This document shows, piece after piece, positions 1 through 9,635 of a stretch of 54,462 nt of DNA (position 1 is the first letter of the stretch; the number at the start of each line of letters is the position of its first letter). The notes beneath the pieces were generated by a model. It was not told the origin of the DNA and made no database searches. It was given only the letters and a program-made list of their open reading frames with translations. The stretch comes from Streptomyces lycii (GTDB taxonomy: Bacteria > Actinomycetota > Actinomycetes > Streptomycetales > Streptomycetaceae), in assembly GCF_009735685.1 (NCBI RefSeq), contig NZ_WHPN01000431.1, forward strand, positions 1 through 54,462. Reading direction: 5' to 3'. A program made the position numbers and the translations under genes.

Positions 1-4
1 TGCT

Positions 5-697
5 CTAGACGCTCGCGGCCGTCCGCTGCGCCTGCTGGGCCCGGCGGGCGGCACGGTCGCCGAGCAGCAGGACCTTCCGCACGGCGGCGACCGCGCAGGC
101 GGCCAGGGTCCCGGCGTAGAGCCAGCCGGCGTTCAGGGCCAGCGCGCTGAAGAGGTTCAGCAGCCGGTCGGCGTAACCGGTGCCGCCGGTCAGCATGGGG
201 AGCCCGGCGGCGTACACGATCGGCGCGGCGACCGGGGCGGCGATCAGCTCGGTGGGCCGTACCCACAGCGCGGCGGCCGTGGCGACGAGACCGAACAGCA
301 CCCCGTAGCCGAACCGGACGGCGTCCTCGCCCACCGGCAGCGGCAGCAGCCGCCCCGCCGTACCGGCCCCGAACATCGCGAGGGCGGCGAAGAGGCCGCA
401 GCCGAGCCCGGTGAACCGGGGGCCGGGCATCTGCCGCAGCCAGTGCAGCCGGTGCAGGGTGGCGGTGACGGGCGGCGCGGCGCGAGAGGGCCGGGCGCGG
501 TAGACGGAGGCGGATTCGGCGGCCGGCGCACCCGAGGAGCCGTCCGGCTCGCGGACCGGACGGGACCCGGCGCCGGCGGCCCGCGCCGGAGCGCGCCGTG
601 TGCCGGCGGGGGGCGTGACGGTGCCGCCCGGCGGCCCGCCGGACGTGGGGCGGGGCAGCGGGGCGGACCGGGGCGGGGTGCGCTCGTTGGTGCGCAT
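5..697 (-). CDS. DUF6542-like membrane protein
   Basis: This is a 230-residue protein of unknown function. The first ~115 residues are Pro/Gly/Arg/Ala-rich and look disordered. The C-terminal half has about four hydrophobic segments (around LGCGLFAALAMFGAG, FGYGVLFGLVATAAALW, LIAAPVAAPIVYAAGL and LYAGTLAACAVAAV), matching the small membrane domain usually called DUF6542 in Streptomyces. The ATG at 697 was chosen over an upstream start because GGAG lies about 10 nt before it and the upstream extension crosses the promoter space. It is divergent from ychF with a 199-bp gap, an arrangement I recall as common in streptomycetes. The family name is recalled from the pattern, not searched. The function is unknown. 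Confidence 0.7.
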   Translation of the reverse strand: MRTNERTPPRSAPLPRPTSGGPPGGTVTPPAGTRRAPARAAGAGSRPVREPDGSSGAPAAESASVYRARPSRAAPPVTATLHRLHWLRQMPGPRFTGLGCGLFAALAMFGAGTAGRLLPLPVGEDAVRFGYGVLFGLVATAAALWVRPTELIAAPVAAPIVYAAGLPMLTGGTGYADRLLNLFSALALNAGWLYAGTLAACAVAAVRKVLLLGDRAARRAQQAQRTAASV

Positions 698-896
698 GCT
701 GGGTTGCTCCACGTGACCAACGTAAGTCGGAGCGTGTACGGGGGACGGCTCGGGACACGCCGTTGACACCGACATGGCCGTACGGTCGAACGATCATCGG
801 CCCGCGCGGGGCGCGGCGCGCCGACCCGTAGACTGGATGGCCGGTCCCGTTCGGGGACTGCAACCGTCCACGATCCTCGCTCCGGAAAGTCGCCAC

Positions 897-1985
<1,089 letters not shown>

Positions 1986-2451
1986 CGGGTGACCTGTCAC
2001 CACGTCGCCGATCTGGCAGACAATGCAGGCCGGAGAGGGTCCGGAGAGTCGCGCGGCTCGGCGGCGTCTCCCCCTGCGGTCCCCCGTGCCGCAGGGAGAG
2101 ACGGTCCGGCTCAGGTGCCGGGCCCGCGCCCGGCCGGGCCTCGGGTGCCGCGGCGCCGCCGGTGCGGGCGGGCGACCGGAACGCGGGCGACCGGAACGCG
2201 GGGCGAATCTCCGCGGGCCTGCGAGTTGGGCACCGGCTGTGCACACAAGGGTGCCGGTTCGGCGCGCGGCGGTGTTGTGGTTCCGTCCACAGTTCCTTGC
2301 CTCGGCGTGCACACCCGCAGGGCGGGGGCGGTGCCTCGGGTACGGGCGCCGGGGCGCCGGGGCGCGTGGCGGGTCTGCGAGCGTCGGCGAGCCGCTTCAT
2401 GCCTCCGTGCCCCGTGTCCCCGTGCCCTTGTGCCTCAACGAGGCTCGGGAG
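1986..2451. other. Intergenic region between convergent ychF and AraC-type gene
   Basis: About 466 bp between two convergent genes. I see no credible gene; the open frames on both strands have poor codon-position bias. A tandem duplication of a ~14-bp GC-rich unit (GCGACCGGAACGCGG type) lies near 2170-2202. No clear terminator hairpin was found. Confidence 0.6.
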
Positions 2452-3444
2452 TTACGACCTGGTTCCGGTATCCCGCAGGGCCCGCAGGCGGTATTCCCCG
2501 GGAGAGATCCCGTAGGCGGATTTGAAGGCACGGCTGAATTCGCCGGCGCGGGGAAGGCCCCAGCGGGCGGCGATCGCGTACAGGGGAGTGGTGCGCAGAG
2601 CGGGGTTCTCCAAATCGCGGCGGGCGTGTTCGAGACGCCGGCTCCGGATGGTCGCGGCAACCGTTTCACCGTGCGCCCGCTGCGCGAAGAGGCGGTGCAG
2701 ATAGCTGAGGGAAATGTGGTGCGCGGCGGCGACGGCGCGCGGTGACAGTTCGGGGTCGTGCAGGTTCTGCCGGATGAACGCGTCGATGTGCCGGAGCAGG
2801 GTGTGCCGCCGGGTCTCGGGCGGCAGTGCGGCTTCGGCGTCCAGCGTTCGGGCGAGCAGTGCCGAGACCAGGTCCAGCACGATCGTTCCCAACTGCGGGG
2901 CCTCGGACGGCTGGAGCGTGCCGGCCTGCTCCTCCAGGCCGGTGAGGAACCCGGAGAGCAGCGCACCGGTGCCCTCTCCCGGAAGGCGGCGGCCCAGCAC
3001 GTGCTGGAGCCGGTGTGCGGGCAGCGGAAGCAGCGCCTTGGGGAAGTCGACGCCCACCCCTCTGACGGCGTGGCACGCACCGTCGCGGGACGGCCGGAGG
3101 TCGTACGGCTGGGAGTCGTCCACCATGTGCAGGTCGCCGGGGCCGAACGTGTCCGTGCCCCCGGTGTGGTCGAGGGTCAGCTCTCCGTCGAGCAGCAGTG
3201 TCAGGTGGTAGAGGCCGGTGTCGTTCCGGCGCGCCCGCCGCGGGCTCAACCGGTAGCGGGTCGGCAGCACCGATGTCGGCCACACCGTCACCGGACCCAG
3301 TTCCATCAGCCGCATTCCGGCCCGGAAGTCCCGGGCGTGCGGGCTGCTCATGTCGCTCGAGCGGGTACGGCCGACAAGTTCCCGCCAGTAGTCGAACCTG
3401 TCGGCGACCGGCACATCGCGGGTGTGGAACACAGTGCCGAGCAC
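2452..3444 (-). CDS. AraC-family transcriptional regulator
   Basis: This 330-residue cytoplasmic DNA-binding protein has a cupin-like sensor domain in roughly residues 1-200 (starting FDYWRELVG, the AraC_binding_2 type), then an AraC double helix-turn-helix over about the last 100 residues. The HTH region includes LSYLHRLFAQ for the first helix pair and the signature GEFSRAFKSAYGISPGEYR. The GTG at 3444 was chosen because it begins the conserved domain; the frame is open much further upstream but only through low-complexity sequence. A short GAGG lies just before it. Its position directly beside two secreted pectate lyases suggests it may control pectin use, but that is inference from neighbourhood only. 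Confidence 0.85.
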   Translation of the reverse strand: MLGTVFHTRDVPVADRFDYWRELVGRTRSSDMSSPHARDFRAGMRLMELGPVTVWPTSVLPTRYRLSPRRARRNDTGLYHLTLLLDGELTLDHTGGTDTFGPGDLHMVDDSQPYDLRPSRDGACHAVRGVGVDFPKALLPLPAHRLQHVLGRRLPGEGTGALLSGFLTGLEEQAGTLQPSEAPQLGTIVLDLVSALLARTLDAEAALPPETRRHTLLRHIDAFIRQNLHDPELSPRAVAAAHHISLSYLHRLFAQRAHGETVAATIRSRRLEHARRDLENPALRTTPLYAIAARWGLPRAGEFSRAFKSAYGISPGEYRLRALRDTGTRS

Positions 3445-3540
3445 GCGCTCACCTCGGCTTTCTAGCGGAGTCTCAGATTCCGACAGCCTAACCACGGGGT
3501 GTCCGGACTGATCTTGAGGTCGAGCGGTGGTTGTGGCCGG

Positions 3541-3990
3541 CGGCCCCCGTACTGGTCCCCGCACGGTCCTGACCCCGGCCCCGTACCGGTCCCGGCCCGC
3601 ATGCCGGTGCCCGTACCGGTTCCCGGTCCCCACTCCGATGGTTCCGGCCCCCACTCCGATGGTCCCGGCCGCGCACCGGTCCCGGCCCCGCACCGGCACC
3701 CGTACCGGTCCCGGCCCCGGCCCCGGTCCCGGTCCCGGTCCCGGTCCCGGCACCAGCGTCGGTCCCGTCTCCGCGTCCCGTGTGGACCGGGCGTGCGGGC
3801 GCGCGGTGCCGGGCGGGGTGCGGGGTGCGGCGCAGGGACCGGATGTGGCGTGCACCGCGACCTCGCAGGCGACAGGCGACAGGCAGCAGGCGACAGATGG
3901 CAGGCAGCAGGCAGTAGGCAGCAGGCGGCAGATGCATCCCGGCAGGCAGCAGGCCGCAGATGGCAGGCGCCAGGCACCAGGCACCAGGCG
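3541..3990. repeat. Low-complexity tandem repeats upstream of the pectate lyase genes
   Basis: The 940-bp gap 3445-4386 holds two blocks of degenerate short repeats. Roughly 3541-3780 is built from CCGGTC/GGTCCC hexamers, including four successive GGTCCC units near 3730. Roughly 3865-3990 is built from CAGGCAG/GGCAGCA heptamers. Frames stay open through both blocks because of composition; I do not regard any of them as genes. Confidence 0.75.
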
Positions 3991-4144
3991 CGGAGAGGTG
4001 TCCGTGCTGGTCGGTGGCCCAGGCCGGCCGGTCGCTCGTGGCGGCCGCGTTATTGTCCACACGGTGCGCTGAATAGTCCCGTGGCCCGCGCCTATGCTCC
4101 TCAGTCAAGCGGCCTGACCCGAGCCGGAGATTCCGCGACTCGGA

Positions 4145-4160
4145 TAGCAAGCGCTTACCC
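4145..4160. promoter_or_regulatory. Candidate LacI-family operator upstream of PL9 gene
   Basis: The palindromic core AAGCGCTT (4149-4156), with near-symmetric flanks GC and AC, matches the central-CG pattern of LacI-family operators. It lies about 230 bp before the ATG of the PL9 lyase. No second copy was seen before the PL1 gene. It is a pattern match only. Confidence 0.4.
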
Positions 4161-4386
4161 AACACCCGGCTGAGGCACCCCCACCGGAGCCGCCCCGCCT
4201 CACGCTGATCCACCACCGGCCCCGCCGGGTGGTGACGACCCCGGGCCGTCTCCGCCGGGCGGCGAACCGTCGCACGTCTCACGAAGCCGACGTCAGTCGG
4301 GGACACGCCGCAATCCCCGGTCCTGCCGGCGGCCTCTCGGGCAATCCATCCCTGCCCCCACCTCTGTCCGACGAGGAGATGACCCC

Positions 4387-5610
4387 ATGTCACGCACACG
4401 TGCCACAAGACAACCGCACCGGCGGTACGCCGCCGCGCTGGCCGTATCGCTGTCCGGTGCGCTGGCCGCCTGGCTGCTGAGCGCCGGTGACGCGGCCGAC
4501 GCGGGCGAGCCGCACTCCCGGGCGACCGCGGCGGACGCGCTCTACGCGGCGCCGGACGGCACCGAGGGCGCCGCCGGAACGGAGTCGGACCCGACGACGC
4601 TCACCTCGGCACTCGACCGCGTCGCCGCCGGCGGAACGATCTATCTGCGCGGCGGGGAGTACGGCCTCTCGGAGACGGTCACCATCCCACCGGGTGACGA
4701 CGGCACCGCGGCGGCCCGCACCACGCTGTCCGCCTACCCGGGCGAGACCCCGGTGCTGGACTTCTCGGCCCAGAGCGAGGACTCGGCGAACCGGGGCCTC
4801 GCCGTGAACGCGTCGTTCTGGCACGTCCACGGCATCGTCGTCGAGCACGCCGGGGACAACGGGATCTTCGTCGGCGGCAGCGACAACATCATCGAGCGCA
4901 CGGTGACGCGCTTCAACCGCGACTCCGGGCTTCAGCTCTCCCGGGCGACGTCCGACACCCCCGAGGACCAGTGGCCGTCCAACAACCTGATCCTCAGCGC
5001 GGTGTCGCACGACAACGCCGACTCCGACGGTGAGGACGCCGACGGCTTCGCGCCCAAGCTCACCGTCGGTCCCGGCAACGTCTTCCGGCACACCGTGTCC
5101 CACCACAACATCGACGACGGGTACGACCTCTACACCAAGTCGGAGACCGGACCCATCGGCGCGGTGACCGTCGAGAACTCCCTCGCCTTCGAGAACGGCA
5201 CCCTCTCCGACGGGTCCCAGGCGGGGAACGGCGACCGCAACGGCTACAAGCTCGGCGGCGAGGACATCGGGGTCGACCACGTGCTCCAGGGCAACATCGC
5301 CTACGGCAACGGCAAGCACGGGTTCACCTACAACCGCAACACCGGCTCGATGACGGTGTCGGACAACATCAGCATCGGCAACGAGGAACGCAACTACAAC
5401 TTCGACGGCGGCTCCTCGGTGTTCCGGGGCAACGTCTCGTGCGACAGCGGTTCCAACGACCGGACGATCGGCGACGACGACGGTTCGAACCAGTTCTGGT
5501 CCGGCGAGAACGGATCCGCCTGCTCCTCGTACGCCGGCGACCTCGACTGGTCCTTCGCCGAGGACGGCAGCCTCGTCGTGACCTTCGGCGGCGAGCGGCT
5601 CAACGGCTGA
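4387..5610 (+). CDS. Secreted pectate lyase, PL9-like
   Basis: This 407-residue exported protein has a basic N-terminus followed by the hydrophobic segment AALAVSLSGALAAWLLSAG, a probable signal peptide. The body is a right-handed parallel beta-helix with regular NNxI/DNxI turns. The blocks DGEDADGFAPK near residue 218, DDGYDLYTK and NGYKLGGE correspond to the Asp-rich calcium site and catalytic Lys region of family 9 polysaccharide lyases (PelL type), which cleave polygalacturonate by beta-elimination. The ATG at 4387 is preceded by GAGGAG. A PL1 pectate lyase follows 376 bp downstream, so the two may act together on pectin. The PL9 assignment rests on motif recognition; other PbH1 beta-helix lyases are the alternative. 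Confidence 0.85.
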   Translation: MSRTRATRQPHRRYAAALAVSLSGALAAWLLSAGDAADAGEPHSRATAADALYAAPDGTEGAAGTESDPTTLTSALDRVAAGGTIYLRGGEYGLSETVTIPPGDDGTAAARTTLSAYPGETPVLDFSAQSEDSANRGLAVNASFWHVHGIVVEHAGDNGIFVGGSDNIIERTVTRFNRDSGLQLSRATSDTPEDQWPSNNLILSAVSHDNADSDGEDADGFAPKLTVGPGNVFRHTVSHHNIDDGYDLYTKSETGPIGAVTVENSLAFENGTLSDGSQAGNGDRNGYKLGGEDIGVDHVLQGNIAYGNGKHGFTYNRNTGSMTVSDNISIGNEERNYNFDGGSSVFRGNVSCDSGSNDRTIGDDDGSNQFWSGENGSACSSYAGDLDWSFAEDGSLVVTFGGERLNG

Positions 5611-5679
5611 CCGCACCGGCCCGTCCCGAGCCCGGGGCGGCCTGCCCGAGCCCCGGACGGGCTCACCGGGCCCCGGGCC

Positions 5680-5785
5680 GGCAGTACCGGCGGCCGGCAG
5701 TACCGGCGGCAGGCAGTACCGGCGGCAGGCAGTACCGGCTACCGGCAGTAGGCAGTCCCAACAGTCCCAACAGTCCCGGCAGTCC
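5680..5785. repeat. 16-bp tandem repeat (4 copies) plus 9-bp repeat
   Basis: Between the two pectate lyase genes, GGCAGTACCGGCGGCA-type 16-bp units occur head-to-tail at 5680, 5696, 5712 and 5728. They are followed by about three copies of a CAACAGTCC-type 9-bp unit. The remaining gap up to 5986 shows nothing else recognisable apart from the ribosome binding site of the next gene. Confidence 0.85.
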
Positions 5786-5986
5786 CTGTGGTCCTGCCGG
5801 GACTCGCGGAAACGGCACGCCGCCGGCCGGGGCCCGCAGACGCACGCCGCCGGAAGCCCGGTGCCCGTAACCGGAGCGCCGCCCGCCCGGCCGTCACCAC
5901 CGACGACACGGCAGCGGCCGGCGGTCATTCGCCCAGGACCGGCCGGCGGCCATTTCGCACACGAAAACGTGAAAGAGGAGACCAGG

Positions 5987-7090
5987 ATGAAGCGATCAGT
6001 GGCACTGAGGCTCTGCGCGGCGCTGGCCACGGCAGCAGTCGTGGGGACGACCGGCGCGCTCGTGTCCGTGCCCGAGGCGTCGGCGGCGGCCGGGACGGCC
6101 ACCGGTTACGCGTCCCAGAACGGCGGAACCACCGGCGGCGCGGGCGGCGAGACCGTACGCGCCACCACCGGCACCGCGATCCACGAGGCGCTGTGCGGCC
6201 GGGCCGCGAGCGACACCCCGATCACGATCGAGGTCGAGGGCACCATCAACCACGGCAACACCAGCAAGGTGTCGGGCGACAGCTGCAACACCGCGGACGA
6301 CGTGATCGAACTCAAGCAGATCAGCAACGTCACGATCGTCGGAGTCGGCAACGGAGCGGTCTTCGACCAGCTGGGCATCCACATCCGCGAGGCCAGCAAC
6401 ATCATCATCCAGAACGTGACGGTCCGGAACGTCAAGAAGTCCGGTTCGCCCACGTCCAACGGCGGCGACGCCATCGGCATGGAGAGCGACGTCCGCAACG
6501 TCTGGGCCGATCACCTCACCCTGGAGGCGTCGGGCGGCGAGTCGGAAGGGTTCGACGGCCTCTTCGACATGAAGAACAACACCCAGTACGTGACGCTGTC
6601 CTACAGCATCCTGCGCAACTCCGGCCGCGGCGGCCTCGTCGGATCCAGCGAGAGCGACACCTCGAACGGCTACATCACGTACGACCACAACCTGTACGAG
6701 AACATCGACTCCCGCACCCCGCTGCTGCGCGGCGGCACGGCGCACATCTACAACAACCACTACGTCAGCCTGCACGAGTCCGGCATCAACTCCCGTGCCG
6801 GGGCCCGCGCCAAGGTCGACAACAACTACTTCCAGGACTCCAAGGACGTCCTGGGCACCTTCTACACCGACCAGGCCGGATACTGGCAGGTCAGCGGCAA
6901 CATATTCGACAACGTCAGCTGGTCCGAGCCCGGTGAGGAGAACAACCCCGCCGGCCCCGACCCGCAGTCCAACACCACGGTCGACGTGCCCTACTCCTAC
7001 GACCTCGACGAGGCCGACTGCGTGCCGAGCGTCGTGAACCGCACGGCGGGCGCCAACACCGGACTCCAGGTGTCGGACGGCAGCTGCTGA
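5987..7090 (+). CDS. Secreted pectate lyase, PL1 family
   Basis: This 367-residue exported enzyme is predicted to cleave polygalacturonate by beta-elimination. A signal peptide covers roughly residues 1-35 (MKRSVALRLCAALATAAVV... ending ASAAA). The mature part has PL1 beta-helix motifs: VWADHLTLEASGGE, the calcium-site region EGFDGLFDMKNNTQYVTLS, and SRTPLLRGGTAHIYNNHY, whose Arg residues match the PL1 catalytic block. Two C-terminal Cys residues (DCVP and the terminal GSC) may form a disulfide. The ATG at 5987 was chosen over an upstream start at 5861 because GAAAGAGGAG lies just before it and the signal peptide begins there. Confidence 0.95.
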   Translation: MKRSVALRLCAALATAAVVGTTGALVSVPEASAAAGTATGYASQNGGTTGGAGGETVRATTGTAIHEALCGRAASDTPITIEVEGTINHGNTSKVSGDSCNTADDVIELKQISNVTIVGVGNGAVFDQLGIHIREASNIIIQNVTVRNVKKSGSPTSNGGDAIGMESDVRNVWADHLTLEASGGESEGFDGLFDMKNNTQYVTLSYSILRNSGRGGLVGSSESDTSNGYITYDHNLYENIDSRTPLLRGGTAHIYNNHYVSLHESGINSRAGARAKVDNNYFQDSKDVLGTFYTDQAGYWQVSGNIFDNVSWSEPGEENNPAGPDPQSNTTVDVPYSYDLDEADCVPSVVNRTAGANTGLQVSDGSC

Positions 7091-7245
7091 CACCGGGCAG
7101 TGCTGAGACCGGGAGTGCTGAGACCGGGCAGTGCTGAGACCGGGCAGTGCTGAGACCGGGAGTGCTGAGACACAGCACCGGCCGAGCACCGGCACCGGCT
7201 GAGATACCGGCACCGGCTGAGATACCGGCACCGGCCGAGCACCGG
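7091..7245. repeat. Tandem repeats downstream of PL1 gene
   Basis: Immediately after the PL1 stop there are about five copies of a 15-16-bp unit (GAGACCGGGCAGTGCT type). They are followed by about three copies of an 18-bp unit (GAGATACCGGCACCGGCT type). The remaining 7246-7460 is GC-rich with no gene or clear terminator that I can support. Confidence 0.85.
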
Positions 7246-7460
7246 CCCGGCGGCACGACGTGGCCGGGCCGGCACGGGGGGCGGGCCCGGTGGTGACACG
7301 GCTGCGGCGGCCGGGTCACCGCCGGGGCCCGCGGCGTTCGGCCCGCCCGCGCGGCGGCCGGCGCTCCCGGACCGCTGCCGGTGCGCCCTCGTGCCGGGTA
7401 CGGCTCGGGGAGCGACCGCCCGGGGCACGCCAGGCCGTCCGGGTCACCGCCGGGCGTCGC

Positions 7461-8561
7461 TCACGACCGCGTGGCGGTTCCGCACCCCGCTTCGCCTGAC
7501 TCCCGGATGCGCGTGTCCATCGACTTGCTGCGGTCGTACGGGTCGACCTCGGGGCCGTCCCCGGCCGCCCCGTGTTCCGGGGTGAACTCGGGGGTGAGAT
7601 AACCGGTGAAGGTGTCGCAGCCCCCGTTGGCGATGTCCGCCTTGTACGACACGAGGGAGAAGGTCCCCGGCTCGGTGACCACCTTCGCCGGGTCGTCCCA
7701 GCTCATCACGGTCTCGCGACGCACGATGGTGCGCGTGACCGCGTCGCTTCCGGCCTCGGCGCGGACCACCGGATAGACGTAGGTGACATCGGCGGTCACC
7801 TCGAGGGCCCCCAGCTCGCCCTCCCGGAACGTGAGGCGTCCCCGCGTCTTGACCACGTCCCCGGCGAGCCGCACCTCGGACTTGTCGAAACGGCTGAACA
7901 GCAGCAGCGGATCGTTCTCCCGTCCGGGCGAGTCGAACGCGGCCGCCAGGTAGTCCCGTACGTCCTGCTGATGCGGGTTGACCAGCGCGACGGCCTCCTT
8001 CGGCCGCTCACCCCGCAGCACTCCGGGATCCAGGCTCGACGCGGCGAGGAAGTCCAGGGAACGGTCGAGCGACCGCGCCACCTCTTCCTTGCTCATCCAG
8101 CCGGTCGCGCGCGCGGCGGGCAGGTGGATCCCCTCCGTGCCGTCGCCCCACTGCGCCGCGGGTGAACCCCTGAAGGGCTCGTCCACCGTGGGCCCCCGGC
8201 CCGCGGCCACCGTCGCCGGCGGCTGCCCGGGGCGCTGCGACTCGGCGGCGAGCGGCGCGCTCCCGCCGCCGCCCCCGAACCAGCCGGCCACCCACCCCGG
8301 GGCGACCGCCACGACGAGCAGCCCGGCCGCCACCAGCAGCCCGACCGCGTACCAGCCCTTGTTGCCCTTGCCGCTGCGGCGCGGCCCGGCCGTGTCATGG
8401 GTGCGCCACCCCGGCGGCGGGCCGGGCTCCTCCCGCAGCCGGCGCGTCACCATCCGGGCCCGCGTCGAGGGTTCCTTGGGCGCGCTCCGCGTCCCGGCCT
8501 CCGCGTCCCGCAGGAACCGCTCCCACTCCTCGTCCGGTATGGACTCCCCGCCCTTGCTCAT
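7461..8561 (-). CDS. Single-pass membrane-anchored hypothetical protein
   Basis: This 366-residue protein has an acidic/basic cytoplasmic N-terminus of about 70 residues. One hydrophobic span follows (WYAVGLLVAAGLLVVAVAPG, near residues 71-90), then a Gly-rich linker and a ~260-residue extracytoplasmic domain. That domain includes DVRDYLAAAFDSPGRENDPL and YVYPVVRAEAGSD, and a late Cys pair. I do not recognise a catalytic motif. The ATG at 8561 was chosen over the GTG at 8564 because GGGAG is better spaced from it. It lies between the PL1 gene (convergent) and a GNAT gene on the same strand 89 bp upstream. It appears to be a Streptomyces-type conserved protein of unknown role. Confidence 0.8.
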   Translation of the reverse strand: MSKGGESIPDEEWERFLRDAEAGTRSAPKEPSTRARMVTRRLREEPGPPPGWRTHDTAGPRRSGKGNKGWYAVGLLVAAGLLVVAVAPGWVAGWFGGGGGSAPLAAESQRPGQPPATVAAGRGPTVDEPFRGSPAAQWGDGTEGIHLPAARATGWMSKEEVARSLDRSLDFLAASSLDPGVLRGERPKEAVALVNPHQQDVRDYLAAAFDSPGRENDPLLLFSRFDKSEVRLAGDVVKTRGRLTFREGELGALEVTADVTYVYPVVRAEAGSDAVTRTIVRRETVMSWDDPAKVVTEPGTFSLVSYKADIANGGCDTFTGYLTPEFTPEHGAAGDGPEVDPYDRSKSMDTRIRESGEAGCGTATRS

Positions 8562-8588
8562 CACGAGCTCCCGTCCCCTGTCACGCAG

Positions 8589-8610
8589 CCGGACCCCTCC
8601 CCGGGTCCGG
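8589..8610 (-). terminator. Hairpin after GNAT gene
   Basis: A perfect inverted repeat CCGGACCC/GGGTCCGG with a 6-nt loop lies about 40 bp beyond the stop of the GNAT gene and before the next start on the same strand. There is no T-tract, as is usual for high-GC actinomycetes. Confidence 0.6.
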
Positions 8611-8650
8611 TAATGATCCGTGCATCATCACACACGGCTCTTTCGACCCG

Positions 8651-9217
8651 TCAGGACCCCGAGTCCCGCTCGGCCGGTGCGGGCGTCCCGCCGATCCGCC
8701 GGGCCAGCACCTGCCCCGGCCAGGCACCGGCGAGGAAGCGGTCGGTCGGGGTGAAACCGTTCCGCTCGTAGTACGCGACCAGTTCGCCCCCGCCGCCCGC
8801 CCAGCAGTCCACCCGCAGCAGTTCCACGCCGGCCCGCCGGGTCTCCTCCGCGGCACGGGCGAGCAGCACGGCCCCGATGCCCCGGCCGGCGAGCCGACGG
8901 TCCGAGACCAGCAGCCGCACATACCGCTCGGGCTCCCCGGCCGGCGCGATCGGCACCTGCGGGCTGGGCCCGGAGTCCAGCACCAGGGCGCCGACCGGGA
9001 CCCCGTCCAACTCCGCGATGTACGGGGAGTTCTCCGTCATGTACCGCTCGACGCGCGCCACCCCGCCGGGTTTTTGCGAATAGGGAGTCGTGCCCCACTG
9101 CTCGGTGTTGCCGCGGGCGTTCATCCAGGCCACCGCGGCGTCGAGCATGTCCAGGACGGCCGGTGCGTCGGCGGGGCCGCCCGGCCGGATGCGTATGTCG
9201 TGTGCCGTGTCGTTCAC
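8651..9217 (-). CDS. GNAT-family N-acetyltransferase
   Basis: This 188-residue protein has a GNAT acyl-CoA transferase fold. The central region RLLVSDRRLAGRGIGAVLLA (residues ~100-119) contains the motif-A acetyl-CoA loop R-x-x-G-x-G/A in the form RLAGRGIG. It is followed by LLRVDCWAGGGGELVAYYE and the typical NGFTPTDRF motif B. Residues ~35-50 (ARGNTEQWGTTPYSQ) resemble the substrate-side region of small-molecule acetyltransferases. The start is the GTG at 9217. The acceptor is unknown. Confidence 0.88.
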   Translation of the reverse strand: MNDTAHDIRIRPGGPADAPAVLDMLDAAVAWMNARGNTEQWGTTPYSQKPGGVARVERYMTENSPYIAELDGVPVGALVLDSGPSPQVPIAPAGEPERYVRLLVSDRRLAGRGIGAVLLARAAEETRRAGVELLRVDCWAGGGGELVAYYERNGFTPTDRFLAGAWPGQVLARRIGGTPAPAERDSGS

Positions 9218-9635
9218 GGCGGAAGCCTAGGCGCGGCCGGGCCGCGGGGGCGACGAGGGCCGTACGAGCCGCGCGCCGCGCGCCGCGAGCCCGGGAGCCG
9301 GACCCCGGGAGCCGCGATTTGGGCCCCGGTCCCGCGACCCGGGACCGGATCCCGTGAACGGGGTCCCGCGACCGGTGCCCGCGCCGCGGGCCCTGTCCGG
9401 AGCCGGCCGTGCCCTGATACCCGTCGGCGGCCCCCCGTGCCCTGATACGCCTCCGTGCCCGCCCGTGCCGCGACCGCCGTCCGTCCGCGCCCGGTCGGCG
9501 CCCCGCCCGTGCCCCGGCTGAACCCCGCCCCGGGCCCCGTCCGCGGCGCGACCGCCCGCGCGCCCGCCCCGCGACCGGCTCTCGCCCGTGCCCCGGCCGC
9601 AGTCCGGCCCGGGCACGGGTCGCGCCGCCGCCGTG
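9218..9635. other. Intergenic region without a supported gene
   Basis: About 418 bp of very GC-rich sequence with degenerate repeats of CCCGCGACC and CCGTGCC(C)TGATAC type. A minus-strand open frame spans much of it but has the composition of a shadow frame. No terminator or promoter was identified. Confidence 0.6.

Noticed and set aside
3488..4408. Long open frames on both strands through the repeats upstream of the pectate lyase genes
   Set aside because: They consist of GPGPGP- and CCLLPAAC-type repeats produced by the tandem DNA repeats.
9227..9616. 129-codon minus-strand open frame between the GNAT and PEP-mutase-like genes
   Set aside because: Gly/Arg-rich composition and degenerate repeats, with no conserved features; treated as intergenic.
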